DNA of 64,000 nt from JACMLD01 sp963705285 (GTDB lineage Bacteria; Bacteroidota; Bacteroidia; Chitinophagales; Chitinophagaceae), in assembly GCA_963705285.1 (NCBI GenBank), contig OY970066.1:2356001-2420000 (forward strand), in the 5' to 3' direction. Under the pieces are notes generated by a model. It did no database searches and was not told the DNA's origin. It saw only the letters and a program-made list of their open reading frames with translations. The first letter of the stretch is position 1. The number at the start of each line of letters is the position of its first letter. The position numbers and the translations under genes are program-made. This document shows, piece by piece, positions 45,287-54,256 of the stretch.

Positions 45287-48200
45287 ATGGATCCATTGCG
45301 TAATAAAAATCATTTCTTTATATCTGCATTCATGCTGTTGTGTGTTTTTACCGGCGGCATGCAAGCTTTACAGGCACAAAAAACAGTACCGCCTGCCCCT
45401 TTGTACTTTAACACGCAAAAAAAACTGGCTTACACCCCCGACTCCCTCGGTAACCGCATACCCGATTTTTCTTATTGTGGTTATAAAGCTTCAGAACAAA
45501 TCATTCCCGTTGTTACCATTAAAGTGGTGGTGCCTGTAGCTGCAGGTGATGCTACTGCGCGTATACAGGCCGCACTGAATTATGCAGCCGGTCTCCCGCT
45601 GGACGCAAATGGTTTTCGCGGCGCAGTTTTATTGCAGAAAGGTGTGTATGAAGTTGCCGGCCAGTTGCGCATTACAGCATCCGGCGTAGTGTTGCGTGGC
45701 AGTGGTGCCGGCCAAAACGGAACCATTGTAAAAGGAATGGGCAACGCCCGCCTGGCACTTATAAAAATTGCCGGTAAGAATAATAAAACAATAACCGATG
45801 CAATACAGATTACTAACGGTTACGTGCCGGTGAATGCCCTGCAAGTAATGGTAGCCAGTGGCGACCGATTTAAAGCGGGCGACCGTGTAATCATACGCCG
45901 ACCATCTACCGCGCAGTGGATTGCCGCGCTTGGAACGGGTATTTTTGGCGGTGGTATTTCTGCGCTGGGCTGGAAACCCGGCGACCGTGATTTATTGTTT
46001 GACAGAACCATTGTTAAAGCTGAAGGCAATACCATTAGTATTGATGCGCCCATCACCACCGCGCTGGACACAAATTATGGTGGCGGCACTATTGCCACTT
46101 ACACCTGGGAAGGTAGAATAAACAATGCGGGTATTGAAAACCTGCGTTGCATATCTGTATACGATAAAGGCAACCTCAAAGATGAAGATCACCGCTGGAA
46201 TGCCATCAACATTGAGAATGCCGAAGATGCCTGGGTAAGACAGGTAAATTTTGAGCACTTTGCAGGTTCTGCTGTAAGTATACTTGAAACAGCTAAACGT
46301 ATTACGGTGGAAGACTGCCAATCATTGCATCCTGTTTCTGAAATTGGCGGGCAAAGACGCTATACATTTCTTACTACCGGGCAGCAAACTTTATTTCAAC
46401 GATGTTATGCAGAATTTGGCTATCACGATTTTGCTACCGGTTATTGCGCCCCTGGCCCCAATGCTTTTGTACAATGCGAGTCGCACCTGCCATTTAGCTT
46501 TAGCGGTGCCATAGACAGCTGGTCGTCGGGTATTTTGTTTGACATAGTAAACATAGACGGCAATGCGCTGCGTTTTGGCAACCGCGGGCAGGATGGCAAT
46601 GGCGCAGGCTGGGCAGCCGCCAATAGTTTGTTCTGGAACTGTACCGCGGCAAGAATAGATTGTTACCGACCACCCACCGCGCAAAACTGGGCATTTGGTG
46701 CATGGAGCCAGTTTTCGGGAGATGGCTATTGGGCAGAATCTAACAACAGCATCAACCCACGCAGTTTATATTACGCACAACTTGCTGCACGGTTGAATAC
46801 AAATGTGGATAGCATTGCGCAAATACTATACGTTCCCACAGAAGCATCCAGCAGTCCCACCGTGGAAGCGGCAGCTGAATTAAGCCGCCAGTCTGTAAAA
46901 CCGCGCATGCAAATGCGTGAATGGATAGATATGGCTTCACAGCGCCAACCCCTGGCATCAGGTAGTGCCAGTGCCAGTCAAATAAAAACGATTACTGCAG
47001 CAGATGTAAAAAAGATTAATCCTCCGTCATTGGCGCCGGCCATGCAAATAAAGAATGGTTGGCTGGTAAGAGGTAATATAATTATCAATGGTAAAAGACA
47101 AAACGTACCCTGGTGGACAGGTGGCATACAAGGAAAAGATTTGGAGAAAGCGATGCCCGCCATTACACGTTTTGTTCCCGGACGTACAGGTAAAGGGTTA
47201 ACCGATGATTTGGATGAACTGACCAGTAACATGAAAGCCAGTCATACCGTTGCAATAGAACAGAATTACGGTTTATGGTACGACAGGAGAAGAGACGATC
47301 ACGAACGCATCCGCCGTATGGATGGTGAGGTATGGCCGCCATTTTATGAATTGCCTTTTGCACGTAGCGGTAAAGAAACTGCCTGGGATGGACTGAGTAA
47401 ATATGATCTTACAAAATACAATCCTTTTTACTGGAACCGTCTGAAACAATTTGCCGACCTGGCAGACCAGAAAGGTTTATTGCTTGTACATCAGCAATAT
47501 TTTCAGCATAATATTATTGAAGCCGGTGCACACTATGTAGACTTTCCATGGCGCACTGCCAACAATATCAATAACACCGGCTTCCCGGAGCCGCCCCCAT
47601 TTGCGGGCGATAAACGCATTTTTCTGGCGGAACAGTTTTATGATATCAGCAACCCCATCAGAAAAGAACTGCACAAAAAATATATCCGCCAATGCCTGAA
47701 TAATTTTACCGGTAACAATGGGGTAATACAATTCATTGGTGAAGAATTTACAGGGCCCCTGCATTTTGTGCAGTTCTGGTTGGGTGTTATAAAAGACTGG
47801 GAAAAAGAAACCGGCAAGAAACAAATTATTGGGCTGAGCGTAACAAAAGACGTGCAGGATAGTATATTAAAAAATCCCGTGTATGCATCTGTGATAGATC
47901 TGATAGATATCCGTTACTGGCATTACCAGGCAGATGGAACAGCGTATGCACCAAAAGGCGGTCAACACCTGGCCCCCCGGCAGCATGCACGCCTATTAAA
48001 ACCAAAGAAAACTTCATTTGAACAAGTATATCATGCTGTAAAAGAATACCGGCAACAATTTCCGTTGAAAGCGGTAACCTATTCGGGTGACAGTTATCCG
48101 GAATTTGGATGGGCTGTTTTTATTGCCGGTGGCTCATTACCGGTATTGCCGTCTGGTACCGATACAACTTTGCTATCTGCTGCTATAACTATGAAACCGG

Positions 48201-48430
48201 CAGACCAGCCAGGTAAATATGTATTGGCAAATAATAACGGGTTAATTGCTTATGTTGGTAACAACAATCGTATCAGCCTTGATCTTTCCGGGCTCAATGG
48301 AAAATTTGCAGTAAAATATGTGCATGTAAAAGACGGTACGGTAACTGCCGGCAATACACTATTGGAAGGCGGCAAAAAAATAGAGATTGATGTACCGGCT
48401 GGTACGGGCTTAATTTGGCTGAGCAAGTAG
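45287..48430 (+). CDS. Secreted parallel beta-helix protein fused to a DUF6298-type domain
   Basis: A 1047-residue protein with a signal peptide (1-31, ending LQAQK). Residues ~85-460 form a pectate-lyase-3-like right-handed helix (IQAALNYAAGLP, GVYEVAGQLRITASGVVLRGSG, and many NxxA turns). The second half (~560-1045) resembles the DUF6298 region (KNGWLVRGNI, YGLWYDRRRDDHERIRR, FADLADQKGLLLVHQQYFQH, GVIQFIGEEFTGPLHF), likely a barrel-type enzyme: in the latter motif two Glu stand in tandem, a candidate catalytic site. The substrate is unknown. It probably acts on pectin-derived oligomers and lies between the lyase and the GH140-like gene. Confidence 0.7.
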   Translation: MDPLRNKNHFFISAFMLLCVFTGGMQALQAQKTVPPAPLYFNTQKKLAYTPDSLGNRIPDFSYCGYKASEQIIPVVTIKVVVPVAAGDATARIQAALNYAAGLPLDANGFRGAVLLQKGVYEVAGQLRITASGVVLRGSGAGQNGTIVKGMGNARLALIKIAGKNNKTITDAIQITNGYVPVNALQVMVASGDRFKAGDRVIIRRPSTAQWIAALGTGIFGGGISALGWKPGDRDLLFDRTIVKAEGNTISIDAPITTALDTNYGGGTIATYTWEGRINNAGIENLRCISVYDKGNLKDEDHRWNAINIENAEDAWVRQVNFEHFAGSAVSILETAKRITVEDCQSLHPVSEIGGQRRYTFLTTGQQTLFQRCYAEFGYHDFATGYCAPGPNAFVQCESHLPFSFSGAIDSWSSGILFDIVNIDGNALRFGNRGQDGNGAGWAAANSLFWNCTAARIDCYRPPTAQNWAFGAWSQFSGDGYWAESNNSINPRSLYYAQLAARLNTNVDSIAQILYVPTEASSSPTVEAAAELSRQSVKPRMQMREWIDMASQRQPLASGSASASQIKTITAADVKKINPPSLAPAMQIKNGWLVRGNIIINGKRQNVPWWTGGIQGKDLEKAMPAITRFVPGRTGKGLTDDLDELTSNMKASHTVAIEQNYGLWYDRRRDDHERIRRMDGEVWPPFYELPFARSGKETAWDGLSKYDLTKYNPFYWNRLKQFADLADQKGLLLVHQQYFQHNIIEAGAHYVDFPWRTANNINNTGFPEPPPFAGDKRIFLAEQFYDISNPIRKELHKKYIRQCLNNFTGNNGVIQFIGEEFTGPLHFVQFWLGVIKDWEKETGKKQIIGLSVTKDVQDSILKNPVYASVIDLIDIRYWHYQADGTAYAPKGGQHLAPRQHARLLKPKKTSFEQVYHAVKEYRQQFPLKAVTYSGDSYPEFGWAVFIAGGSLPVLPSGTDTTLLSAAITMKPADQPGKYVLANNNGLIAYVGNNNRISLDLSGLNGKFAVKYVHVKDGTVTAGNTLLEGGKKIEIDVPAGTGLIWLSK

Positions 48431-48488
48431 GCATACTACTGAAAGCAGCTATATAATTAAGTGTAGAAACAATGCGCGATCAGAAAAT

Positions 48489-49856
48489 ATGAAAAAGTTA
48501 ATCATCATTTCCATTCTATTCGCTTCAGTAGCTGCCCATGCGCAGCCTGTGTTGCCATTGCTGCAAGTCTCTTCCAATAAAAGATATTTTCAAACAGTTG
48601 CGGGCCAGCCATTTTTCTGGTTGGGCGATACCGGTTGGTTGTTGTTTACAAAATGCACTAAAGAATCCGCCATACAATACCTTGATGCCAGGCAACGCCA
48701 GGGGTTTAACGTAATACAGGTAATGGTGCTGCATACGTTGAAGGCAACAAATGTATATGGCAAAAGCGCATTGATAAACGCCGATATCTCCCGACCAGAT
48801 ACCAGCGTTGCTTTTAATACTGGCGAAAGTTATTGGGAGGTGGTTGACTTTATTGTGGCGGAAGCGGCTAAGCGCGGTATTTATATGGCCATGGTTCCGG
48901 TTTGGGGCAGCAATGTAAAGGATGGAAAAGTAAGCGTGCTGCAAGCCACCGCATACGCCAGGTTTCTTGCAGCGCGGTACAAGAAATCAAACAACATTAT
49001 CTGGCTCAATGGGGGCGATATAAAAGGGAGTGACCAGATAGCAGTTTGGAAAGCAATAGGAAGCACGATAAAAAAATATGATAACAGACACCTGCAAACC
49101 TTTCACCCGCGCGGCAGGTCATCTTCAAGTGAATGGTTTCATAATGAATCATGGCTCGACTTCAATATGTTTCAAAGCGGGCATAAAGATTATGCACAGG
49201 ATACCGTCAGGAAAGAGAAATATCATTATGGCGAAGACAACTGGAAATTTGTAAACGCAGACTACCGGCTCACGCCAGCCAAGCCTACCATGGATGGCGA
49301 ACCGTCGTATGAAAATATCCCCCATGGCCTGCATGATAGCCTTGCTGAAAGATGGTCTGCAGGCGATGTGCGCCGGTATGCCTACTGGAGCGTGTTTGCA
49401 GGAGGAGCAGGTTTTACATACGGCGAAAATGCGGTGATGCAGTTTAATACAATGGGTGATACAACTGCCAACTTTGGCGTAAACCGCAACTGGACAGAAA
49501 CGATTAATGCAGACGGCGCAGAACAAATGCAATACCTCAAAAAATTAATGTTGTCTAAACCTTATTTAAACCGTGTGCCTGCACAGGAGATTATTGCAGG
49601 CAATACCAACAGCCGGTATGGTTACCTGTTGGCAACAAAAGGCAACGGGTACGCTATGGTGTACACGTACAACGGCGCCAATATTAGTATAGATATGTCT
49701 AAGTTGTCATTTGCAGCAGGCAAAGCTGTATGGTTTAATCCTACAAACGGTGCCATTACAGCTATCCAGGATTTTACAACCAAAGGCATTGCCGTATTTG
49801 ATCCGCCTGGCGAAACGGCCAACGGCAACGATTGGGTATTGGTGCTGGAAAAATAA
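48489..49856 (+). CDS. Secreted GH140-like (apiosidase-type, DUF4038) glycosidase
   Basis: A TIM-barrel glycosidase of 455 residues with signal peptide (1-18). Recognisable segments are QPFFWLGDTGWLLFTKCTKE (~36-55), YLDARQRQGFNVIQVMVLH, RYKKSNNIIWLNGGD, and PTMDGEPSYENIPHG with a conserved Glu that could be the nucleophile or proton donor. A C-terminal beta domain (~370-455) matches the collagen-binding-like tail of the family. GH140 enzymes cleave apiose-linked chains of rhamnogalacturonan II; other activities exist, so apiosidase is a family-based guess. Confidence 0.82.
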   Translation: MKKLIIISILFASVAAHAQPVLPLLQVSSNKRYFQTVAGQPFFWLGDTGWLLFTKCTKESAIQYLDARQRQGFNVIQVMVLHTLKATNVYGKSALINADISRPDTSVAFNTGESYWEVVDFIVAEAAKRGIYMAMVPVWGSNVKDGKVSVLQATAYARFLAARYKKSNNIIWLNGGDIKGSDQIAVWKAIGSTIKKYDNRHLQTFHPRGRSSSSEWFHNESWLDFNMFQSGHKDYAQDTVRKEKYHYGEDNWKFVNADYRLTPAKPTMDGEPSYENIPHGLHDSLAERWSAGDVRRYAYWSVFAGGAGFTYGENAVMQFNTMGDTTANFGVNRNWTETINADGAEQMQYLKKLMLSKPYLNRVPAQEIIAGNTNSRYGYLLATKGNGYAMVYTYNGANISIDMSKLSFAAGKAVWFNPTNGAITAIQDFTTKGIAVFDPPGETANGNDWVLVLEK

Positions 49857-49889
49857 AAGCGAATTTTTCTTTACAAGATAAATCGAAAC

Positions 49890-50804
49890 ATGAAACAGGT
49901 GTATATGATATCGTCGCTCGTTTTATTGCTGGCATCCTGCCAGAAAAAAGCGTACCTGTTCACCTCGTTTCATGAACCTGCCAATGAGGGTTTGCGGATG
50001 CTGTATAGTTACGATGGTTACAAATGGACGGATTGCAATAAAACTTTTTTACAGCCTTCTGTAGGCAAACAGCGTGTGATGCGTGATCCCTCCATGGTAC
50101 AGGGCCCGGACGGCACCTTTCACCTGGTATGGACCAGCAGCTGGCGAGATGATAAAGGGTTTGGATACGCTTCGTCGAAAGACCTGTTACACTGGAGCAA
50201 CCAGCAATTCATTGAGGTTATGCAAAACGAACCCACTACTGTAAATGTATGGGCGCCGGAATTATTTTATGATAATGAGCAGCAGCAGTTTCTCATTGTT
50301 TGGGCATCTTGTATACCCGGCAGGTTCGATAAAAAACTGGAAGACGACAGCAACAACCACCGGCTGTATGTAACCACTACACGCGATTTTAAAACCTTTA
50401 CACCCACCGCTCTTTTTTTTGATGCAGGATTTAGCGTTATTGATGCGGTGATTGTAAAGCGCAAAGCGCATGATTACGTGCTGGTGTTAAAAGATAATAC
50501 CAGGCCGGAGAGGGATATTAAAGTAGCGTTTGCCGCTACTGCCATGGGGCCATACACCCATGTGTCTACCCCATTTTCTGATAATTACACGGAAGGCCCG
50601 GCTGTAGTTCAATTAAAAAAGGAATGGCTGATTTATTATGATTCGTACCGCAAAAAGATCTATGAGGCATCTGCAACAAAGGATTTTATAACATTTACCA
50701 GTGCCAACAACCGGGTTAGTATTCCGCCCGGCCATAAACACGGTACCATTGTTACCGTAAAAAAGAAAGTAGTTGATCGGTTGATCAGTAGATCAGTTGA
50801 GTAG
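49890..50804 (+). CDS. GH43-like five-bladed propeller glycosidase, lipoprotein
   Basis: A surface or periplasmic lipoprotein with lipobox Cys17 (LLASC). The GH43-like triad can be placed: base Asp66 in MRDPSMV, pKa-modulating Asp185 in VIDAVIV, and acid Glu235 in TEGPAVV. WAPELF (~121-126) is also typical. 304 residues is compact. Arabinanase, galactanase or xylosidase activity is possible. The last ten residues (VDRLISRSVE) are encoded by the word repeat, so the native C-terminus may once have been shorter. Confidence 0.82.
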   Translation: MKQVYMISSLVLLLASCQKKAYLFTSFHEPANEGLRMLYSYDGYKWTDCNKTFLQPSVGKQRVMRDPSMVQGPDGTFHLVWTSSWRDDKGFGYASSKDLLHWSNQQFIEVMQNEPTTVNVWAPELFYDNEQQQFLIVWASCIPGRFDKKLEDDSNNHRLYVTTTRDFKTFTPTALFFDAGFSVIDAVIVKRKAHDYVLVLKDNTRPERDIKVAFAATAMGPYTHVSTPFSDNYTEGPAVVQLKKEWLIYYDSYRKKIYEASATKDFITFTSANNRVSIPPGHKHGTIVTVKKKVVDRLISRSVE

Positions 50805-50828
50805 TTGATCGGTTGATTAGCTGACTGG
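50772..50828. repeat. Degenerate word repeat overlapping a gene end
   Basis: Words of the form GTTGATCGGTTGATCAG and GATCAGTTGAGTAGTTGATC repeat across the end of the GH43-like gene; the stop TAG lies in the second unit. The words resemble those after purS. No clear inverted partner arm is present. Confidence 0.6.
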
Positions 50829-50858
50829 TCTTGAAACAGGTGATTAAATAAAGCAACC

Positions 50859-52691
50859 ATGCGCAATCAAAACATTATACTGGTATTTACGGCTTTTGTT
50901 CTGCTAAGCATACCAGCACTGGCGCAGGATACCGTTCGTTATACAGGTAAAACACTGTCAAGCGTTGACTATCATCATGGGCAGTTGGCACCCGCTATAG
51001 GCGTACATAATGTACAAACCATGCGCGCCAACAGATCCAATGCAGCCAATAGCTGGACGTATAACCACGCCCCCATGCTCGCTTACTGGAATAACCAGTT
51101 TTACCTGGAGTATTTAAGCGATCCGGTGGGCGAGCATGTACCACCCGGCCAAACCCTGATGCAGGTATCTAAAGATGGTTATCATTGGGGAGAGCCGGTT
51201 GTTATATTTCCGCCTTATAAAGTGCCTGATGGTACCGTGAAAGAAGGGAGAAAAGATTCAGCAAAAAACCTGTTGGCTACCATGCACCAGCGCATAGGTT
51301 TTTATACGGCAAAAAGTAAACGGTTTTTTGCACTAGCATATTACGGTATTGTACTGGGCGAAAAGGACGACCCCAACGACGGCAACGGCATCGGCCGCGT
51401 GATACGCGAAATAAAAGCAGATGGCCAGTGGGGTAGTATTTATTTTCTGCGTTACAATCATGGTTTTACTGAAAAGAACAGCAGCTACCCATTGTACACT
51501 GCATCAAAAGACAAGGGATTGATTGCTGCATGTGAAGAAATACTGGCCACCCCATTGCTCATGCAGCAAATGGTGGAAGAGGCCGATAGAAATGATCCGT
51601 TGATACCGCTGCATAAAGATTTCAAAGCATTCAGTTATTACCATTTGCCAGACGGAAAAACGGTGGGTCTTTGGAAATATGCGCTTACCAGCATCAGCAA
51701 AGATGAAGGTAAAACATGGCTCTATAACCCATTGCGCGCACCGGGGTTTGTAAATGCCAATGCAAAAATATGGGGTCAAACAACCAGTGATGGAAAATAT
51801 GCCACCGTATACAACCCGTCAGAATTTAGGTGGCCCCTGGCCGTTAGTGTAAGTAAGGATGGGCTTAATTATGAAAATTTATTGCTTGTTAATGGCGAAA
51901 TATCTGCTTTACGGTACGGAGGTGCCTATAAAAGTTACGGTCCGCAGTACGTACGCGGTATCCAGGAAATGGATGGCACACCACCAGGGGGCAATATGTG
52001 GGTAACCTACAGCATGAACAAAGAAGATATTTGGATAAGCGAAGTACCTGTACCGGTGCAGGAAAAGGAGACAGCCAATGTACAGGAAACGTTCAGCACC
52101 ATGAAAGACGGCGATGAGCTGAAGCGCTGGAACATTTTTAGCCCGCTATGGTGCCCGGTTGCCATTGAGAAGAACGGCGGTTCCAAATGGCTGGTGATAA
52201 AAGACAGTGATCCGTTTGACTACGCAAAGGCCGAAAGGGTTTTCCCCGAAACAAAAAAAGCCATTATAGAGTTTGCTATAACACCCCGGCAGAACAACAC
52301 CGGTTTAATGGAAATAGAGCTGACCGATGCCAAAGGAACACCCTGTGTGCGTTTCATAATCGATTCAACCGGCGCACTGTATACCAAGGCAGGGTACCGC
52401 AACCGGTCACTGGCAAAATATAAAGCCGGCGAATCCATCAATATAAAAATTGACCTGAATACGGCTAACCGTTTTTATACATGCAGCGTTAACGGCGGCA
52501 AAGCAAGCAACAATATTTTTTTTGCGCCGGTTGAAACGGTATCACGAATTGTTTTCAGAACAGGAGTTACCAGAAGGTTTCCGGATGCGGATACCCCAAC
52601 CGACCAGATGTACGATTTGCCACAGGCAGATGCACGTGGTAAAGAGGCCGTGTATGCCATTGAGTATTTAAAAACAACATCTCAACCATAA
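50859..52691 (+). CDS. Secreted sialidase-like beta-propeller protein, family uncertain
   Basis: A 610-residue secreted protein with signal peptide (1-22, ending ALAQ). Propeller-type repeats are suggested by Asp-box-like VSKDGYHW, SKDEGKTW and SVSKDGLNY elements across residues ~90-390. The C-terminal ~200 residues look like a separate lectin or jelly-roll domain (AIIEFAITPRQNNTGLMEIEL, FYTCSVNGGK, VSRIVFRTG). I do not recognise the exact family. The position between GH43-like and MGH1-like genes suggests a glycosidase or lyase of pectin side chains. The catalytic residues are not assignable by eye. Confidence 0.55.
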   Translation: MRNQNIILVFTAFVLLSIPALAQDTVRYTGKTLSSVDYHHGQLAPAIGVHNVQTMRANRSNAANSWTYNHAPMLAYWNNQFYLEYLSDPVGEHVPPGQTLMQVSKDGYHWGEPVVIFPPYKVPDGTVKEGRKDSAKNLLATMHQRIGFYTAKSKRFFALAYYGIVLGEKDDPNDGNGIGRVIREIKADGQWGSIYFLRYNHGFTEKNSSYPLYTASKDKGLIAACEEILATPLLMQQMVEEADRNDPLIPLHKDFKAFSYYHLPDGKTVGLWKYALTSISKDEGKTWLYNPLRAPGFVNANAKIWGQTTSDGKYATVYNPSEFRWPLAVSVSKDGLNYENLLLVNGEISALRYGGAYKSYGPQYVRGIQEMDGTPPGGNMWVTYSMNKEDIWISEVPVPVQEKETANVQETFSTMKDGDELKRWNIFSPLWCPVAIEKNGGSKWLVIKDSDPFDYAKAERVFPETKKAIIEFAITPRQNNTGLMEIELTDAKGTPCVRFIIDSTGALYTKAGYRNRSLAKYKAGESINIKIDLNTANRFYTCSVNGGKASNNIFFAPVETVSRIVFRTGVTRRFPDADTPTDQMYDLPQADARGKEAVYAIEYLKTTSQP

Positions 52692-52708
52692 GAACAGGTT
52701 AAACGTTT

Positions 52709-54256
52709 ATGACAAGAGCTTTTATTATACTGTTAATTTGTTTACTGGCAGGCAATGCGGCTTTAGTGCAGGCGCAACAAAAACCATTGGTGTTAAAAGC
52801 AAATGGCTTTAAGCATTATGTAGACTACTTCAACACCATGGAGAACGAAAACATTCAGCAGGCAATACCCAATGACAGTGCATGGCCATGGATGGTAAAA
52901 AATATTCCACTTTTTGAATGTCCGCAACAGAATTTTGAAGAAATGTTTTATTTCCGGTGGTGGACATTGAGAAAGCATATCAAAAAAACGGAACAAGGTT
53001 TTGCTTTTACTGAGTTTTTGGTACCCAGATCTTACGCAGACAAATACAATCTTATCTCGAGCGGGCTGGGACACCATATTTACGAATCAAGGTGGTTGCA
53101 CAATAAGAAGTATATGGATGACAACCTTACCATCTGGTACCGTGGAAATGATGGAAAGCCCCTGAAAAAATTGCGTTTTTACAGCAGCTGGAACATAGAT
53201 GCTATTTACAACCGTTATCTGGTCAACCATGACGTAAATTTTATAAGGCAATTGTATCCTGATTTGGCAGCAGACTATGCAGGGTGGGAACAGGAAAAGA
53301 AATCCGCCAATGGATTGTTCTGGCAATATGATGTGCGCGATGCCATGGAAGAGACGATAAGTGGAGGTCGTAAAGAAAAAAATCCACGCCCATCTATCAA
53401 CGGATATATGTATGGTAATGCAAAAGCGCTGGCGGCAATGGCTGCAGTAAGCGGCGTTGCTGGTCAATCGCGCAGCAGTCAGCCATACGCAGCAAAAGCA
53501 GACAGCATTAAATTGGTGGCACAATCCAAACTATGGAATGGTGCGCATGCATTTTTTGAAGTACTGAAAGAAAAAGGCGATACGCTCTCTAACGTGCGCG
53601 AAGAAATCGGTTTTATACCCTGGTATTTCAATATGCCAGACAGTAATTACAGCGTAGCCTGGAAAAGTGTAAAAGACGCCAATATATTTTGTGCACCCTA
53701 TGGCATTACTACTGCAGACAGAAGTCATCCTGAATTTCGGTCACACGGCTGCTGCAAATGCGAGTGGGACGGTGCCGTATGGCCCTTTGCTACTTCGCAA
53801 ACACTAACGGCCATGGCTAACCTGCTAAATAATTATAAACAGCCCTATGTGGCAGATAGCAATTATTTTGATTTATTGCAGACCTACGTAGAATCTCAAT
53901 ACAACCGCGGCCGGCCGTATATAGGCGAATATCTTGACGAAAAAACCGGCTACTGGCTCAAAGGCGAAGAGCGCAGCAGGTATTACAATCATTCTACTTT
54001 TAATGATTTGATTATTACCGGGCTGGTAGGCTTACGGCCGCGCGAAGATAATATCATTGAAGTGCATCCATTGCTGCCTGCCGGTAAATGGGATTGGTTC
54101 TGCCTCGACAATGTTTTGTACCATGGAAAAATTGTTACCATCATATGGGACAATTCGGGCAAAAAATACAAAAAGGGAAAGGGACTAAGTGTGTGGGTAA
54201 ATGGAAAAAAGGTGGCCGCGTCAGATAAACTGCAAAAGTTAACCGGCAAGCTATGA
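52709..54256 (+). CDS. Secreted MGH1-like (alpha/alpha)6 glycosidase-fold protein
   Basis: A 515-residue protein with signal peptide (1-23). The helical toroid fold is recognised from DVRDAMEETISGG (~213-225), SINGYMYGNAKALAAMA, CEWDGAVWPFATSQTLTAMANLL (~350) and GEYLDEKTGYWLKGEERSRYYNHS near the C-terminus, as in the mannosylglycerate-hydrolase-like families of clan GH-G. A CCKC cluster (GCCKCEWDG) lies next to the presumed acidic catalytic residues. The start is 17 bases after the upstream gene and the stop overlaps the next start (ATGA), so it belongs to a tight operon. Substrate unknown. Confidence 0.65.
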   Translation: MTRAFIILLICLLAGNAALVQAQQKPLVLKANGFKHYVDYFNTMENENIQQAIPNDSAWPWMVKNIPLFECPQQNFEEMFYFRWWTLRKHIKKTEQGFAFTEFLVPRSYADKYNLISSGLGHHIYESRWLHNKKYMDDNLTIWYRGNDGKPLKKLRFYSSWNIDAIYNRYLVNHDVNFIRQLYPDLAADYAGWEQEKKSANGLFWQYDVRDAMEETISGGRKEKNPRPSINGYMYGNAKALAAMAAVSGVAGQSRSSQPYAAKADSIKLVAQSKLWNGAHAFFEVLKEKGDTLSNVREEIGFIPWYFNMPDSNYSVAWKSVKDANIFCAPYGITTADRSHPEFRSHGCCKCEWDGAVWPFATSQTLTAMANLLNNYKQPYVADSNYFDLLQTYVESQYNRGRPYIGEYLDEKTGYWLKGEERSRYYNHSTFNDLIITGLVGLRPREDNIIEVHPLLPAGKWDWFCLDNVLYHGKIVTIIWDNSGKKYKKGKGLSVWVNGKKVAASDKLQKLTGKL

